A stretch of DNA of 64,000 nucleotides. Source: Oceanihabitans sediminis (lineage in GTDB: Bacteria; Bacteroidota; Bacteroidia; Flavobacteriales; Flavobacteriaceae). The translations under genes were made by a program, and so were the position numbers. The DNA lies in assembly GCF_003337215.1 (NCBI RefSeq), contig NZ_QPIG01000002.1, forward strand, positions 248,001 to 312,000, read 5' to 3'. Below the pieces are notes generated by a model, which was not told the origin of the DNA, ran no database searches, and saw nothing but the letters and a program-made list of their open reading frames with translations. Positions 33,048 through 42,175 of this stretch are shown piece after piece (the first letter of the stretch is position 1; each line of letters starts with the position of its first letter).

Positions 33048-34172
33048 ATGCAACGTATTTTATACTTTTTATGTATTTCAATTATTCTAACTTCTTGTGC
33101 ACAAAATAATCTAGATGGATATTTAGTGAGCGGAAAATTAGACAAAGTAAAAAACAACGAACTTGTTCAGATAGTTAGATCTGAAGGTAGAACGACAGTT
33201 GTTTTAGACTCGACAAGAATTACAAATAGTACTTTTGAATTTAAAGGAAAGATTGATAACCCAGATATGTATTTTATAGCTATAGAAGGAATACCTGGCG
33301 GCCTACCATTTATACTTGAAAACGAAAAGATAGATTTAACTATTTACACAGATAGTGTTTATGCTTCTGTTATTGATGGCGGAAAAGAAAATAAGTTATT
33401 GAGCGATTATCAAGATTATGCTAAAAACTTACGTACTAAAACCTCTAAAATTGATGAAGCATTTAGATTAGCTTACCAAAACCAAGACTCGGTTAAAATG
33501 GCTAGTTTACGTACAGATTATGAAAACTTAATGAAAGAAGGTCTAGCTAATGACATACAATTTGTTTCTACAAATACCGATGCTGTTTTATCAGGATTTA
33601 TTCTTGAAAGTGCAACAATGAACAACAAAATGGAGTTTGCACAAATTGAAGATTTATACAACAGTCTTGACGATAATATAAAAAACGCTAGAACTGGTAA
33701 AGCTGTTTCTAAATATTTAAATGAAAATAGAAATACTGCGATAGGAAGTATAGCACCTAACTTTACTGCTCCTTCTCCAGAAGGTGAAGCTATTACTTTA
33801 AATGATATTAAAGGAAAAGTTACTATCATAGATTTTTGGGCTGCTTGGTGTGGACCATGTAGGAGAGAAAACCCTAACGTAGTAGAGGTATATAAAAAAT
33901 ACCATGATAAAGGATTAGAAATTATTGGTGTTTCTTTAGATGGAACTCCACAACAAAAGGATGCAAAACAAGCATGGATAGATGCTATTGAACAAGATAA
34001 CTTAACTTGGCATCAAGTTTCTAACTTAAAATATTTTAATGACCCTATTGCAAGAGAATATAATATCAATGCAATTCCTGCTACTTTCATTATAGATGAA
34101 GACGGGAAGATTATAGCTAAAAATTTAAGAGGCCCTGCTTTAGAACAAAAAATATCAGAATTACTAGATTAG
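33048..34172 (+). CDS. TlpA-family thiol-disulfide reductase with DUF4369 domain
   Basis: 374 residues. Lipoprotein-type signal (ILTSCAQ, Cys at about 18). A DUF4369 domain (about 25-130: GYLVSGKLDKVKNNE ... YFIAIEGIPGGLPFILENEKI) and a helical linker are followed by a C-terminal thioredoxin-like domain with the redox motif AAWCGPCRRENP and cis-Pro region INAIPATFIID. It probably keeps periplasmic thiols reduced or serves cytochrome c maturation; the exact partner is unknown. It faces away from mnmE, with its own promoter, and ends at a strong bidirectional terminator shared with the convergent rhomboid gene. Confidence 0.9.
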   Translation: MQRILYFLCISIILTSCAQNNLDGYLVSGKLDKVKNNELVQIVRSEGRTTVVLDSTRITNSTFEFKGKIDNPDMYFIAIEGIPGGLPFILENEKIDLTIYTDSVYASVIDGGKENKLLSDYQDYAKNLRTKTSKIDEAFRLAYQNQDSVKMASLRTDYENLMKEGLANDIQFVSTNTDAVLSGFILESATMNNKMEFAQIEDLYNSLDDNIKNARTGKAVSKYLNENRNTAIGSIAPNFTAPSPEGEAITLNDIKGKVTIIDFWAAWCGPCRRENPNVVEVYKKYHDKGLEIIGVSLDGTPQQKDAKQAWIDAIEQDNLTWHQVSNLKYFNDPIAREYNINAIPATFIIDEDGKIIAKNLRGPALEQKISELLD

Positions 34173-34191
34173 TAAGCATCTGATTACATAT

Positions 34192-34225
34192 AAAAAAGCC
34201 TTCTAAAATTAGAAGGCTTTTTTTA
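34192..34225. terminator. Bidirectional terminator between TlpA-like and rhomboid genes
   Basis: AAAAAAGCCTTCT - loop - AGAAGGCTTTTTTT: perfect stem with T-tracts on both strands, placed between two convergent stops. Confidence 0.92.
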
Positions 34226-34228
34226 TGT

Positions 34229-34879
34229 TTAAATTTTCCCCATTCGTTTTAAAACGAATAATAAAACAATTGGAATTGCTAATAAACCTATCATTAAAAG
34301 ATTCTCTTGAAACAGCCAATTAGCTAAAAACAAGGTTATAACATAACCACCAATAGCGCCGCCAAAATGTGCATCGTGGCCAATATTGTCGGCTTTATTT
34401 TTCATTCCGTAAATAGAATATAATAAATAACCTATTCCGAAAATATAAGCAGGAATTGGTATTGGAATAAAAAACATGTACAAGCTCATTTCCGGACGCA
34501 ATAAAATAGCAGAATATAATATTCCTGTTACTGCTCCACTCGCTCCTACCGCACTATAGTGATATTCATTTTTATGAAAATACAAAGACAATAAACTTCC
34601 AAGAATTAAACTTCCCACATACACTAGCACAAAACCTAGTGATCCTATATATTGAATAACAACATCAGCAAAAAAGAAAAGCGTTAACATATTAAATATT
34701 AGGTGCTGCGTATCTACATGCAAAAAACCCGAACTAAACATCCTAAATTGCTCCCCTCGCTTAATTCCTCCAATATTGAATTTATACTTTTCAAAGAAAC
34801 TATAATCGCCAAAGCCTTTGTATGAGATTAATACATTTGCTACTATAATTACTATTGTTACAATACTTAAATTGCCCAT
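34229..34879 (-). CDS. Rhomboid-family intramembrane serine protease
   Basis: 216 residues with about six membrane helices. The catalytic Ser is in GASGAV (S114) and the catalytic His in the helix GHDAHFGGAIGG (H171 by comparison with the family AHxGG motif); GFLHVDTQHL matches the conserved L1-loop/TM2 entry HxxxxHxxxN region. It cleaves transmembrane substrates within the membrane; the substrates are not known here. A divergent promoter pair lies upstream, shared with the acyltransferase gene. Confidence 0.9.
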   Translation of the reverse strand: MGNLSIVTIVIIVANVLISYKGFGDYSFFEKYKFNIGGIKRGEQFRMFSSGFLHVDTQHLIFNMLTLFFFADVVIQYIGSLGFVLVYVGSLILGSLLSLYFHKNEYHYSAVGASGAVTGILYSAILLRPEMSLYMFFIPIPIPAYIFGIGYLLYSIYGMKNKADNIGHDAHFGGAIGGYVITLFLANWLFQENLLMIGLLAIPIVLLFVLKRMGKI

Positions 34880-34899
34880 ATATTTTTAAAGTTTTGAGT

Positions 34900-34918
34900 C
34901 AAATATAACATATATTTG
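34900..34918. promoter_or_regulatory. Divergent -7 boxes: rhomboid (minus) and acyltransferase (plus)
   Basis: CAAATATA at 34,900-34,907 is TATATTTG on the minus strand; TATATTTG at 34,911-34,918 is on the plus strand. Both fit TAnnTTTG and lie 21 and 25 bases from the two starts. Confidence 0.55.
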
Positions 34919-34942
34919 TTCTTGCAAAACTAAAATTATTTC

Positions 34943-35833
34943 ATGCAGTTTCTTGTTTACATTATAATTTATCCACTTTTATGGGTAATCTCCATTCTTC
35001 CGTTTAGATTATTATATGCTATTTCAGACTTCTTGTTTGTGGTTGTTTATTATATCATTGGTTACAGAAAAAAGACGGTTACTTACAACTTAAAGCTTGT
35101 GTTTCCAGAGAAATCTGATAGTGAAATTAAAGATATTCAGAAAAAATTCTATGCTCACTTATGTGATATGATATTAGAATCTATTAAATCACTAACAATT
35201 TCTGAAGAAGAAATGATAAAGAGATTTAAACTTCTAAACGTTGAAGAAATACATAAGCTAGAAGTGTTAAATAAAAACATCGTTTTACAATGTGGACATT
35301 ATGGTAATTTTGAGTGGATTTTTATCCTTCAAAAATTCGTAAACCATAAAGGGTATGGAGTATACAAGCGCTTAGCGAATAAATACTTTGATAAATTAAT
35401 TAAAAGAAAAAGAGCGAAGTATAATACAGAGCTTATAACCACCAAAGAAACTATTCAAACATTATTGCATTCTAAAGCTAAAGGAGAGTTGTCTATTAGC
35501 GGATTTATCTCGGATCAATCACCTAAAAAAGATAAGGCTTACTATTGGAATGAATTTTTAGGCATCAAGGTTCCAATTCATACCGGAGCAGAAATGCTTG
35601 CAAAAAAACTAGATAGCGCGGTAGTTTTCTTTGCTGTAAAAAAAATAAAACGAGGATATTACGAAACTACCTTCCAAACAATTGCCGTTAATCCGTTGGA
35701 ATATAAAAACTACGAGTTAACAGATAGATATTTAAAACTTGTAGAAGAACAAATTTATGAAGCTCCTGAATATTATTTATGGACCCATAAACGATTCAAA
35801 CATAAAGATGAAGTTCCTGCTGAATTTCAATAG
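34943..35833 (+). CDS. LpxL/HtrB-like lysophospholipid acyltransferase
   Basis: 296 residues. N-terminal membrane segment(s) (about 3-45), then the lipid A late-acyltransferase domain with the catalytic motif HYGNFE (H-x4-E), about residue 117, and ISGFISDQSPKKD as the second conserved block. In Gram-negative bacteria these enzymes add secondary acyl chains to lipid A at the inner membrane; in Flavobacteriaceae they may also act on other lipids. Ends with the typical W-x-H-KR motif (YLWTHKRFKHK). Confidence 0.88.
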   Translation: MQFLVYIIIYPLLWVISILPFRLLYAISDFLFVVVYYIIGYRKKTVTYNLKLVFPEKSDSEIKDIQKKFYAHLCDMILESIKSLTISEEEMIKRFKLLNVEEIHKLEVLNKNIVLQCGHYGNFEWIFILQKFVNHKGYGVYKRLANKYFDKLIKRKRAKYNTELITTKETIQTLLHSKAKGELSISGFISDQSPKKDKAYYWNEFLGIKVPIHTGAEMLAKKLDSAVVFFAVKKIKRGYYETTFQTIAVNPLEYKNYELTDRYLKLVEEQIYEAPEYYLWTHKRFKHKDEVPAEFQ

Positions 35834-35842
35834 TTAATAGAC

Positions 35843-35875
35843 AAAAAACTCATCTTAAATCAGAGGAGCTTTTTT
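35843..35875. terminator. Probable terminator between convergent genes
   Basis: Imperfect stem AAAAAACTCATCT / CAGAGGAGCTTTTTT with T-tracts on both sides, between the acyltransferase stop and the small membrane-protein stop. Confidence 0.55.
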
Positions 35876-35876
35876 A

Positions 35877-36161
35877 TTAATCAGCATCAATATCTATTAT
35901 GGTTTCCTCGGTTTTTCCTTTAAATACATATACATAAAACCACATTATTGTAAACGAAGGTATAAAGTCTAAACCAGGAATTATTTCTTCAATAAAAGCA
36001 AAAATACCAGCGTATTTTCCTTTGTCTCCCTTATATAGTCTTGTCATAATATATCCTGAAATTGGTGCCCAAACAATATCTATAAAAGGTATCATTCCTA
36101 CAGCATCTAACAAGATACTTAAAGCTAATATTTTATATTTTTTCTTAGATTGTGAATTCAT
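35877..36161 (-). CDS. Small membrane protein of unknown function
   Basis: 94 residues with two to three hydrophobic segments (ILALSILLDAVGMIPFIDIV, IFAFIEEIIPGLDFIPSFTI, MWFYVYVF) and short charged loops. A short conserved hypothetical type often seen in Flavobacteriaceae. No motif that identifies a function. Stand-alone: its transcript ends near 35,875, and folE upstream has its own terminator. Confidence 0.65.
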   Translation of the reverse strand: MNSQSKKKYKILALSILLDAVGMIPFIDIVWAPISGYIMTRLYKGDKGKYAGIFAFIEEIIPGLDFIPSFTIMWFYVYVFKGKTEETIIDIDAD

Positions 36162-36190
36162 AGTAATTTTTTATCAAACATATTAATACA

Positions 36191-36218
36191 AAAAAAGTGC
36201 CAACATTAGTAGGCACTT
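36191..36218 (-). terminator. Terminator after folE
   Basis: Stem AAGTGCC/GGCACTT; on the minus strand a T-run follows. Confidence 0.85.
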
Positions 36219-36249
36219 AATAAGTATAAACATTTTACTAATTGTTACA

Positions 36250-36846
36250 CTAAGAGAGCTTCTGCCCTATTAGGTTTAAAAATTCGTTTCTAGTTTCAAT
36301 CTTTTCAAATTGTCCTCTAAAACCAGAAGTTGTAGTTACTGAATTTTGTTTTTGTACTCCACGCATCATCATACACATATGCGAAGCTTCAATAACAACC
36401 GCTACTCCTTCAGGTTTCAACGTATCATTAATACAGTCTAAAATTTGATGGGTTAATCGTTCCTGCACCTGTAAACGCCTTGCAAAAATATCTACGATTC
36501 TTGGCAACTTACTCAAGCCAACAATTTGTCCGTTAGGAATATATGCAATATGTGCTTTTCCGAAAAAAGGTAAAATATGATGCTCACATAATGAATACAA
36601 CTCAATATCTTTAACAATAACCATATCTTTATAATCCTCTTTAAACATTGCTCCTCGAAGCACTTCTGCAGGATCTTGATGGTAACCCTGAGTAAGAAAC
36701 TGCATGGCTTTTGCTGCACGTTCTGGAGTTTTAACCAAGCCTTCGCGCTTTGTGTCTTCACCTAAATCTTCAATGATACTTTTGTATTGTTGTTTAATAT
36801 CTTCGGTTACTTGAATATTATATTCTTCAAATTGTTTGTATGGCAT
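36250..36846 (-). CDS. folE: GTP cyclohydrolase I
   Basis: 198 residues, normal length for the enzyme that opens GTP to dihydroneopterin triphosphate, the first step of folate and tetrahydrobiopterin synthesis. Zinc-site and catalytic motifs: [32 protein letters not shown] and the Cys-containing [13 protein letters not shown]. Cytoplasmic homodecamer in known members. Own terminator downstream; 186 bases of non-coding DNA separate it from the divergent ABC ATPase gene. Confidence 0.96.
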   Translation of the reverse strand: MPYKQFEEYNIQVTEDIKQQYKSIIEDLGEDTKREGLVKTPERAAKAMQFLTQGYHQDPAEVLRGAMFKEDYKDMVIVKDIELYSLCEHHILPFFGKAHIAYIPNGQIVGLSKLPRIVDIFARRLQVQERLTHQILDCINDTLKPEGVAVVIEASHMCMMMRGVQKQNSVTTTSGFRGQFEKIETRNEFLNLIGQKLS

Positions 36847-37031
36847 CTTTTCTAAATTTACTGCATAAAAATACGGAAAAATAAATAAGTGAACGGCAAT
36901 AAAGAACTAAATGAAACGAATATACTATACGTTAATTTCTTTCAAACTACTTGCTAATTACAAATCTAAAAACATATAAAGTTGCTGATTTAAGCATAAA
37001 GTATTACTTTCATTGTTTGATTTAAAAATGC

Positions 37032-37694
37032 ATGATTCAAGCTAAAAACATACATAAATATTACGACGATTTACACGTTTTAAAAGGTGTAGATTTACAC
37101 ATAAAAAAAGGAGAAGTAGTTTCAATTGTAGGAGCTTCGGGAGCAGGAAAAACTACTCTTTTACAAATCTTAGGAACCTTAGATAAGGCTTCGAAAAAAG
37201 AAAAGACTGTATTTAAAATCAAGGATACAGATATTACCAATTTAAACGATAAAGCACTCGCTAAATTCAGAAATGAAAATATCGGTTTTATCTTTCAGTT
37301 TCATCAATTACTACCTGAATTTACAGCATTAGAAAATGTTTGTATTCCTGCCTTTATAAAGGGAACAAAACCTTCGGAAGCGGAAAAACGCGCAAAAGAA
37401 CTTTTAGATTTTTTAGGACTTTCGCATAGATATAAGCACAAACCCAATGAACTTTCTGGAGGAGAGCAACAACGTGTCGCTGTAGCTAGAGCTTTAGTTA
37501 ATAATCCGGATTTAATTTTTGCAGACGAACCTTCCGGAAACCTAGATAGTAGCTCTGCTGAAAACCTTCACAACCTGTTTTTTAAACTACGTGATGAATT
37601 CGGACAAACCTTTGTAATTGTAACACATAACGAAGAGTTAGCCGATATGGCCGATAGAAAACTAACAATGGTTGATGGGAAGATTGTGGTGTAA
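37032..37694 (+). CDS. LolD-like ABC transporter ATP-binding protein
   Basis: 220 residues. Walker [13 protein letters not shown]-loop, signature [14 protein letters not shown], Walker [13 protein letters not shown] and H-loop IVTHN. The size and the pattern are of the LolD/MacB-type ATPase subfamily (lipoprotein release or peptide export). No permease gene is next to it, so the membrane partner must be elsewhere. It is followed closely by a TIGR02757 gene on the same strand, so the two may be co-transcribed. Confidence 0.88.
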   Translation: MIQAKNIHKYYDDLHVLKGVDLHIKKGEVVSIVGASGAGKTTLLQILGTLDKASKKEKTVFKIKDTDITNLNDKALAKFRNENIGFIFQFHQLLPEFTALENVCIPAFIKGTKPSEAEKRAKELLDFLGLSHRYKHKPNELSGGEQQRVAVARALVNNPDLIFADEPSGNLDSSSAENLHNLFFKLRDEFGQTFVIVTHNEELADMADRKLTMVDGKIVV

Positions 37695-37711
37695 AAGTGA
37701 ATTCTATACCT

Positions 37712-38485
37712 ATGAAAAAACTAAACCAAAAAGACTTAAAAGAATTTCTTGATAGCAAGGTAGAACAATACAATAATGTAAGGTTTATAGATAGTGACCC
37801 TATTCAAATACCTCATGAGTTCTCTAAAAAAGAAGATATAGAAATCGCTAGTTTTTTAACTGCAACAATAGCTTGGGGAAATAGAAAAAGCATTATCAAT
37901 AATGCGAAGCGAATGATGCAATTATTAGATCACGCACCTTATGATTTTATTATAAACCACCATGAAACTGATTTAGAGAAATTAGAAGGTTTTGTTCATA
38001 GAACTTTTAATGATCAAGATTTCATGCAGTTTGTACGCAGCTTAAAACATATATACACAAAACATAATGGATTAGAAACTGTCTTTGTAAAGCATGCTGA
38101 AGAAAATTCACTTCAAAAATCAATTCATCACTTTAAAAAAGTCTTTTTTGAAATAGAACATTTACAAAGAACACAAAAACATGTAAGCGATCCTTTGAAA
38201 AATTCTGCAGCGAAAAGAATAAATATGTTTTTACGTTGGCTAATTAGAAAGGATAATGCCGGAGTAGATTTTGGTATTTGGAATAATCTCTCCCCTACGC
38301 AACTATCTTGCCCCTTAGATGTTCACTCTAGTAATGTAGCTAGAAAGCTTGGTTTATTAAACAGAAAGCAAAATGATGCTAAAGCTTTATTAGAGTTAGA
38401 TACTTCCTTACGTAAACTGGATGCCAATGACCCTGTAAAATATGATTTTGCATTATTTGGCCTAGGCGTTTTTGAAGGGTTTTAA
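37712..38485 (+). CDS. TIGR02757 family protein
   Basis: 257 residues from the ATG at 37,712 (MKKLNQKDLKEFL); a GTG 15 bases earlier, 2 bases after the ABC stop, is less likely. Characteristic blocks of the family are FLTATIAWGNRKSI, NVARKLGLLNRKQND and KYDFALFGLGV near the end. It resembles the HhH-type DNA glycosylase family by length and helix content, but no catalytic Lys/Asp pair is visible. Function unknown, conserved in Bacteroidota. Confidence 0.85.
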   Translation: MKKLNQKDLKEFLDSKVEQYNNVRFIDSDPIQIPHEFSKKEDIEIASFLTATIAWGNRKSIINNAKRMMQLLDHAPYDFIINHHETDLEKLEGFVHRTFNDQDFMQFVRSLKHIYTKHNGLETVFVKHAEENSLQKSIHHFKKVFFEIEHLQRTQKHVSDPLKNSAAKRINMFLRWLIRKDNAGVDFGIWNNLSPTQLSCPLDVHSSNVARKLGLLNRKQNDAKALLELDTSLRKLDANDPVKYDFALFGLGVFEGF

Positions 38486-38491
38486 ATTATT

Positions 38492-38824
38492 TTACCTTTT
38501 GAGCTTTTTATATTGTTTTAATAACGATTGATTCAGCTTTTCTTGACTTTCATAAAGTTTTCCACTAAAACCTATGCATTGCCCATCTTTTAATCGGGCT
38601 TCCGATTTATTAGAAAGCATATAACTTCCATCTGGATTTACAATAGTACCGTTGTTTAATTCTTTAGCCTCTTCTAATTGAATAATTTTTCCATCTACTT
38701 GCGCAAAAACTTTTCCATCTAACAAAATACAATAATTAGCATCTTCAATTTTATTTTTATCCTGAGAATAAAGGCTTCCTATAGATAAGAAAGCAAAAAG
38801 CATTAGTAATAAAATATTTTTCAT
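38492..38824 (-). CDS. DUF6799-like secreted protein
   Basis: 110 residues with an N-terminal signal peptide (LLLMLFAFLSIGSLYSQD). The mature part shows two repeats of a short beta-motif (CILLDGKVFAQVDGKIIQL and TIVNPDGSYMLSNKSEARL), as in DUF6799, and a late ECIG-like GQCIGF. Function unknown. It is 6 bases downstream (convergent) of the TIGR02757 gene. Confidence 0.65.
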   Translation of the reverse strand: MKNILLLMLFAFLSIGSLYSQDKNKIEDANYCILLDGKVFAQVDGKIIQLEEAKELNNGTIVNPDGSYMLSNKSEARLKDGQCIGFSGKLYESQEKLNQSLLKQYKKLKR

Positions 38825-38897
38825 AACAAATAGAATTAATGAGTATTAAAGATATAACTTTTTTCCTTTTGTTTTATTGCTTTAACAGAAGCATAAC

Positions 38898-38934
38898 AAA
38901 AAAAACGGGTGAAGAACCTATTATTCTTCAGCCG
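38898..38934 (-). terminator. Terminator after the M61 peptidase gene
   Basis: Stem CGGGTGAAGAA / TTCTTCAGCCG with one bulge; minus-strand T-run (A-run 38,898-38,905). Confidence 0.85.
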
Positions 38935-38963
38935 ATTGATAAAGTTATTCCGTTATCTAATTA

Positions 38964-40859
38964 CTATCCTTTTAACCAGACTTTACGTAAAGCATTTTGT
39001 GCTTCGGTAGCATTCGGACTTGCTTGTAATTTTTTTCCATTGGCAAAAGATGGAGTAAGTGTAGTTTTAATACCCACTTCTTCACCATTTCTATCTAAAA
39101 CCACATGAATTTCTTGTCCTGCTTGCCATACATACATAGTACTTATAACTTGTTGAGCAGTATTCATATTTAGTTCTACTCCGTCAACAGACTTTAGCAC
39201 ATCCCCTGGCTTCACTCCATTGTCATTCCAAAAGCTATTGTTTACAACAGCTGGCGAAAATGCTATTTCTAATGTCTGCATATTTGGTACAAAAATAAAT
39301 TCGCCATCATTTTGAATATAGTTAGTTTCCACTTGGCCATCAATAAAACCTAATCCAACTTTAGCAAAGAACTTATTATAATCTATTGGTGTTGTACCTT
39401 CTACGTGCGTTTTTAAAAATTCTCCAATCGAAGGGTAAGTCATTGCAGTAATTTCTTCTATAAGAGTATCATCATTAAACGGCTTGTTTTTTCCGTATTT
39501 AGTAGAAAGTTCTTTCATTAGAGAAAGCATACTTCTATTTCCATCACTTTCCTCTCTCATTAAAATATCGATACACATTCCAATTAAAGCTCCTTTTAAA
39601 TACACATTATAATACTGTGAAGCATAAGGCTCGTCTAAAACATTTTCACTCATTACCGTGAAACTCATGGTGTCATCTAGATTGGCAGCAGTTCTTATTT
39701 TATCTAAAACCGAAGCATAGAATTCATCTTCACTCATTAAACCTTCATATACTTGAAAATGTTGCGCAAAATATTCTGTCACCCCTTCGTACATCCATAA
39801 ATGCTTAGAAAAAGTTGGTTGGTGATAATCAAAATAATGAACATCATCACTATGTACACTTAATGGTGTTACAATATGAAAAAACTCATGCGCAACAACA
39901 TCTATCATACTTTTATCCAAATCTGGTTTTGAAGAATCTTCTGGAAGCACTACAACAGTAGAGGTATGATGCTCTAAAGCTCCGAAACCTTTAGGAGATT
40001 CTGGTCCGCCATCACTTAAATATAAGAATATATCATAACGAGGTGTGCTATCAATATCTCCTAAATATCTTTTTTGCGCTTGCATCATTTTATACATTGT
40101 TTCTTTTAATGAAGCAGCAGAATGTACATTGTTAGGGGAATAAACGCTTAATACAACTTTTATATCTTCTACTTGAAATTCTTCCACATCCAACTCTCCG
40201 TAAAACATTGGATTATCTGTTATATCAAAGTAACGTGGAGCAAAATAGCTCGTGGTAACAGCACTTCCATCATCACTTGTTTTTGTTCCTACCTCTTGAA
40301 TTGCCGATGAACGAACAAAACTTGCTGGCGCTGTAACATCTAATTTATACTGTGCGTTTTTTAAAGAATCAAAATACCCAATAAAACCATGTAAGTTTAA
40401 AACATAGTTAGTAGGTTCTATATTGGTTCCTGCTGGAGAAAAAGGCTCTTCACCCCCAATTCCACCTGAAGTTTCAACATCAAAAGTGTCATTTACATAA
40501 TAAGTGATTTTATCTAATTTTGTAGCGTTTGAAACTGACCATGAATTCACATCTAATTTGGTTGTAGCTATTTCATTTCCGTCATAATCAAAGGCCTTAA
40601 AGTCATCAACGTACTTTCCGAAATCACTAACAGAGTAAGTTCCTTGTACCACTCTAGGAAGTCTATAAATCACCGTTTCTGTAATAAACCTTCCCGGATC
40701 TACCGTTACAGGAACTTTATCATCAACAACTTTTGTTAAGTCTAATGTGGTTTCAATTGCTGAACTTGTTGCTAAAGCTTCTGCTTTTGCTGACTTTGAA
40801 GAAGTTCCGCAAGCAACAAGCATCGTGCTTAAGCCAATAATGGCAAATACTCTTTTCAT
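38964..40859 (-). CDS. M61-family metallopeptidase lipoprotein
   Basis: 631 residues. Lipobox MLVACGTS (Cys17). M61 N-terminal beta-domain (about 30-230), zinc site HEFFH (324-328) inside VVAHEFFHIVTP, the downstream WMYEGVTEYFA (second Glu zinc ligand), and a C-terminal PDZ domain (about 540-600: NGVKPGDVLKSVDGVELNM). Peptidases of this family are glycyl aminopeptidases; substrate here unknown. Probably outer-membrane or periplasm anchored. Monocistronic, with its own terminator downstream. Confidence 0.92.
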   Translation of the reverse strand: MKRVFAIIGLSTMLVACGTSSKSAKAEALATSSAIETTLDLTKVVDDKVPVTVDPGRFITETVIYRLPRVVQGTYSVSDFGKYVDDFKAFDYDGNEIATTKLDVNSWSVSNATKLDKITYYVNDTFDVETSGGIGGEEPFSPAGTNIEPTNYVLNLHGFIGYFDSLKNAQYKLDVTAPASFVRSSAIQEVGTKTSDDGSAVTTSYFAPRYFDITDNPMFYGELDVEEFQVEDIKVVLSVYSPNNVHSAASLKETMYKMMQAQKRYLGDIDSTPRYDIFLYLSDGGPESPKGFGALEHHTSTVVVLPEDSSKPDLDKSMIDVVAHEFFHIVTPLSVHSDDVHYFDYHQPTFSKHLWMYEGVTEYFAQHFQVYEGLMSEDEFYASVLDKIRTAANLDDTMSFTVMSENVLDEPYASQYYNVYLKGALIGMCIDILMREESDGNRSMLSLMKELSTKYGKNKPFNDDTLIEEITAMTYPSIGEFLKTHVEGTTPIDYNKFFAKVGLGFIDGQVETNYIQNDGEFIFVPNMQTLEIAFSPAVVNNSFWNDNGVKPGDVLKSVDGVELNMNTAQQVISTMYVWQAGQEIHVVLDRNGEEVGIKTTLTPSFANGKKLQASPNATEAQNALRKVWLKG

Positions 40860-41060
40860 TTATAAGGTTTTAAGTTTAAAATATTTCCAAAATATAATTT
40901 TTCAGTTTTTATAACACAGTTTTTTGTTGAAAACAAGCAAAAATTACACTCTGAATTTGCTAAAATAGACAAAGTAAAAAACTAAACTAACAAAATTCAG
41001 AATTAATCTAAAGCTTCACACCGTCAGGGAATATTTACATAAAATAAGTATATTAGCTTC

Positions 41061-42068
41061 ATGCCAAAACCACTTATTAGCATTCTAACTCCTTTTAAAA
41101 ACACCGAGAAATATCTTGCTTCCTGTATAGAATCTATACAAGAACAACATTATAGTAATTGGGAGCTTATGATTGTTGATGACAGCTCAACAGATAACAG
41201 CTATTCGGTAGTTAAAAGTTATGCAGAAAAAGATCCTAGAATAAAACTTTTAAAGAACGCTGGCAACGGAATTATTGATGCATTACGAATGGCTTTTAAA
41301 AATTGTAATGGGGATTACATTACCAGAATGGATAGCGACGATATTATGCATGAAGACAAGCTACAAACGCTATTAGATGGCTTACTGAAGCACGGGAGAA
41401 AACATGTAGCTGTTGGCTTGGTGAAATATTTTAGTAAGGAAGGAATTAGCAATGGCTATGCTAGATATGAAACCTGGTTGAATAACTTAACAAAATCAGG
41501 AACTAACTATACCGAAATTTACAAAGAATGCGTAATTCCCTCCCCTTGTTGGATGATTCACCGAGAAGATTTTATTGCTGCAGATGCGTTTAACCCTAAC
41601 AGGTATCCAGAAGATTATGACCTAACCTTTAGGTTTTATAAACAGAATTTCACCTGTATTCCTTGTGATAAAGAAATTCATTTATGGCGGGATTACAGCA
41701 CAAGAACCTCTAGAACCCATGAGCATTACGCTCAAAACTATTTTTTAGATATAAAGCTACACTACTTTTTAGAATTGGATTATGATAAAAATAGACTTTT
41801 AACTATTTGGGGCGCAGGAAAAAAAGGAAAAACAATTGCTAAGGCACTGGTTACAAAAGGAATTCCGTTTTATTGGATTTGTAATAATAAAAAGAAAATA
41901 GGAAAACATATTTATAATCAAGAACTACACAGTTTTGAGTACCTTAAACAAATTGAAAACCCACAATGCATTGTAACAGTTGCAAATGCAGAAGCTCAAA
42001 AGGAAATTAGAAATTACTTTAAGGAAGAAAACATGCTTTCATTTAGCGATTACTTTTTCTTTTGCTAA
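41061..42068 (+). CDS. Family 2 glycosyltransferase with C-terminal Rossmann-like domain
   Basis: 335 residues. About 1-225 is a GT-A fold (ISILTPFKNTEKYLASCI, VDDSSTDNSY, the DXD-like RMDSDDIM and a later PEDYDLTFRF). About 245-335 is an extra domain beginning LLTIWGAGKKGKTIAKALV, a GxGxxG-like nucleotide-binding turn, then ICNNKKKIGKHI. It transfers a sugar onto an unknown acceptor, possibly in surface polysaccharide. It sits alone, not in a polysaccharide cluster. Confidence 0.85.
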   Translation: MPKPLISILTPFKNTEKYLASCIESIQEQHYSNWELMIVDDSSTDNSYSVVKSYAEKDPRIKLLKNAGNGIIDALRMAFKNCNGDYITRMDSDDIMHEDKLQTLLDGLLKHGRKHVAVGLVKYFSKEGISNGYARYETWLNNLTKSGTNYTEIYKECVIPSPCWMIHREDFIAADAFNPNRYPEDYDLTFRFYKQNFTCIPCDKEIHLWRDYSTRTSRTHEHYAQNYFLDIKLHYFLELDYDKNRLLTIWGAGKKGKTIAKALVTKGIPFYWICNNKKKIGKHIYNQELHSFEYLKQIENPQCIVTVANAEAQKEIRNYFKEENMLSFSDYFFFC

Positions 42069-42151
42069 TCTTAGTTTTTACTAGTATTTTTCTAAAATGT
42101 AAATCCGTGAATTTTTAGTGACTTAAAAACTTTTTATTCATATTCATTTTT

Positions 42152-42159
42152 TATCTTTG
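42152..42159 (+). promoter_or_regulatory. -7 box of the batA-dihydroorotase operon
   Basis: TATCTTTG, 16 bases before the start at 42,176. Confidence 0.55.
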
Positions 42160-42175
42160 ACCAACCCTCAATAAT

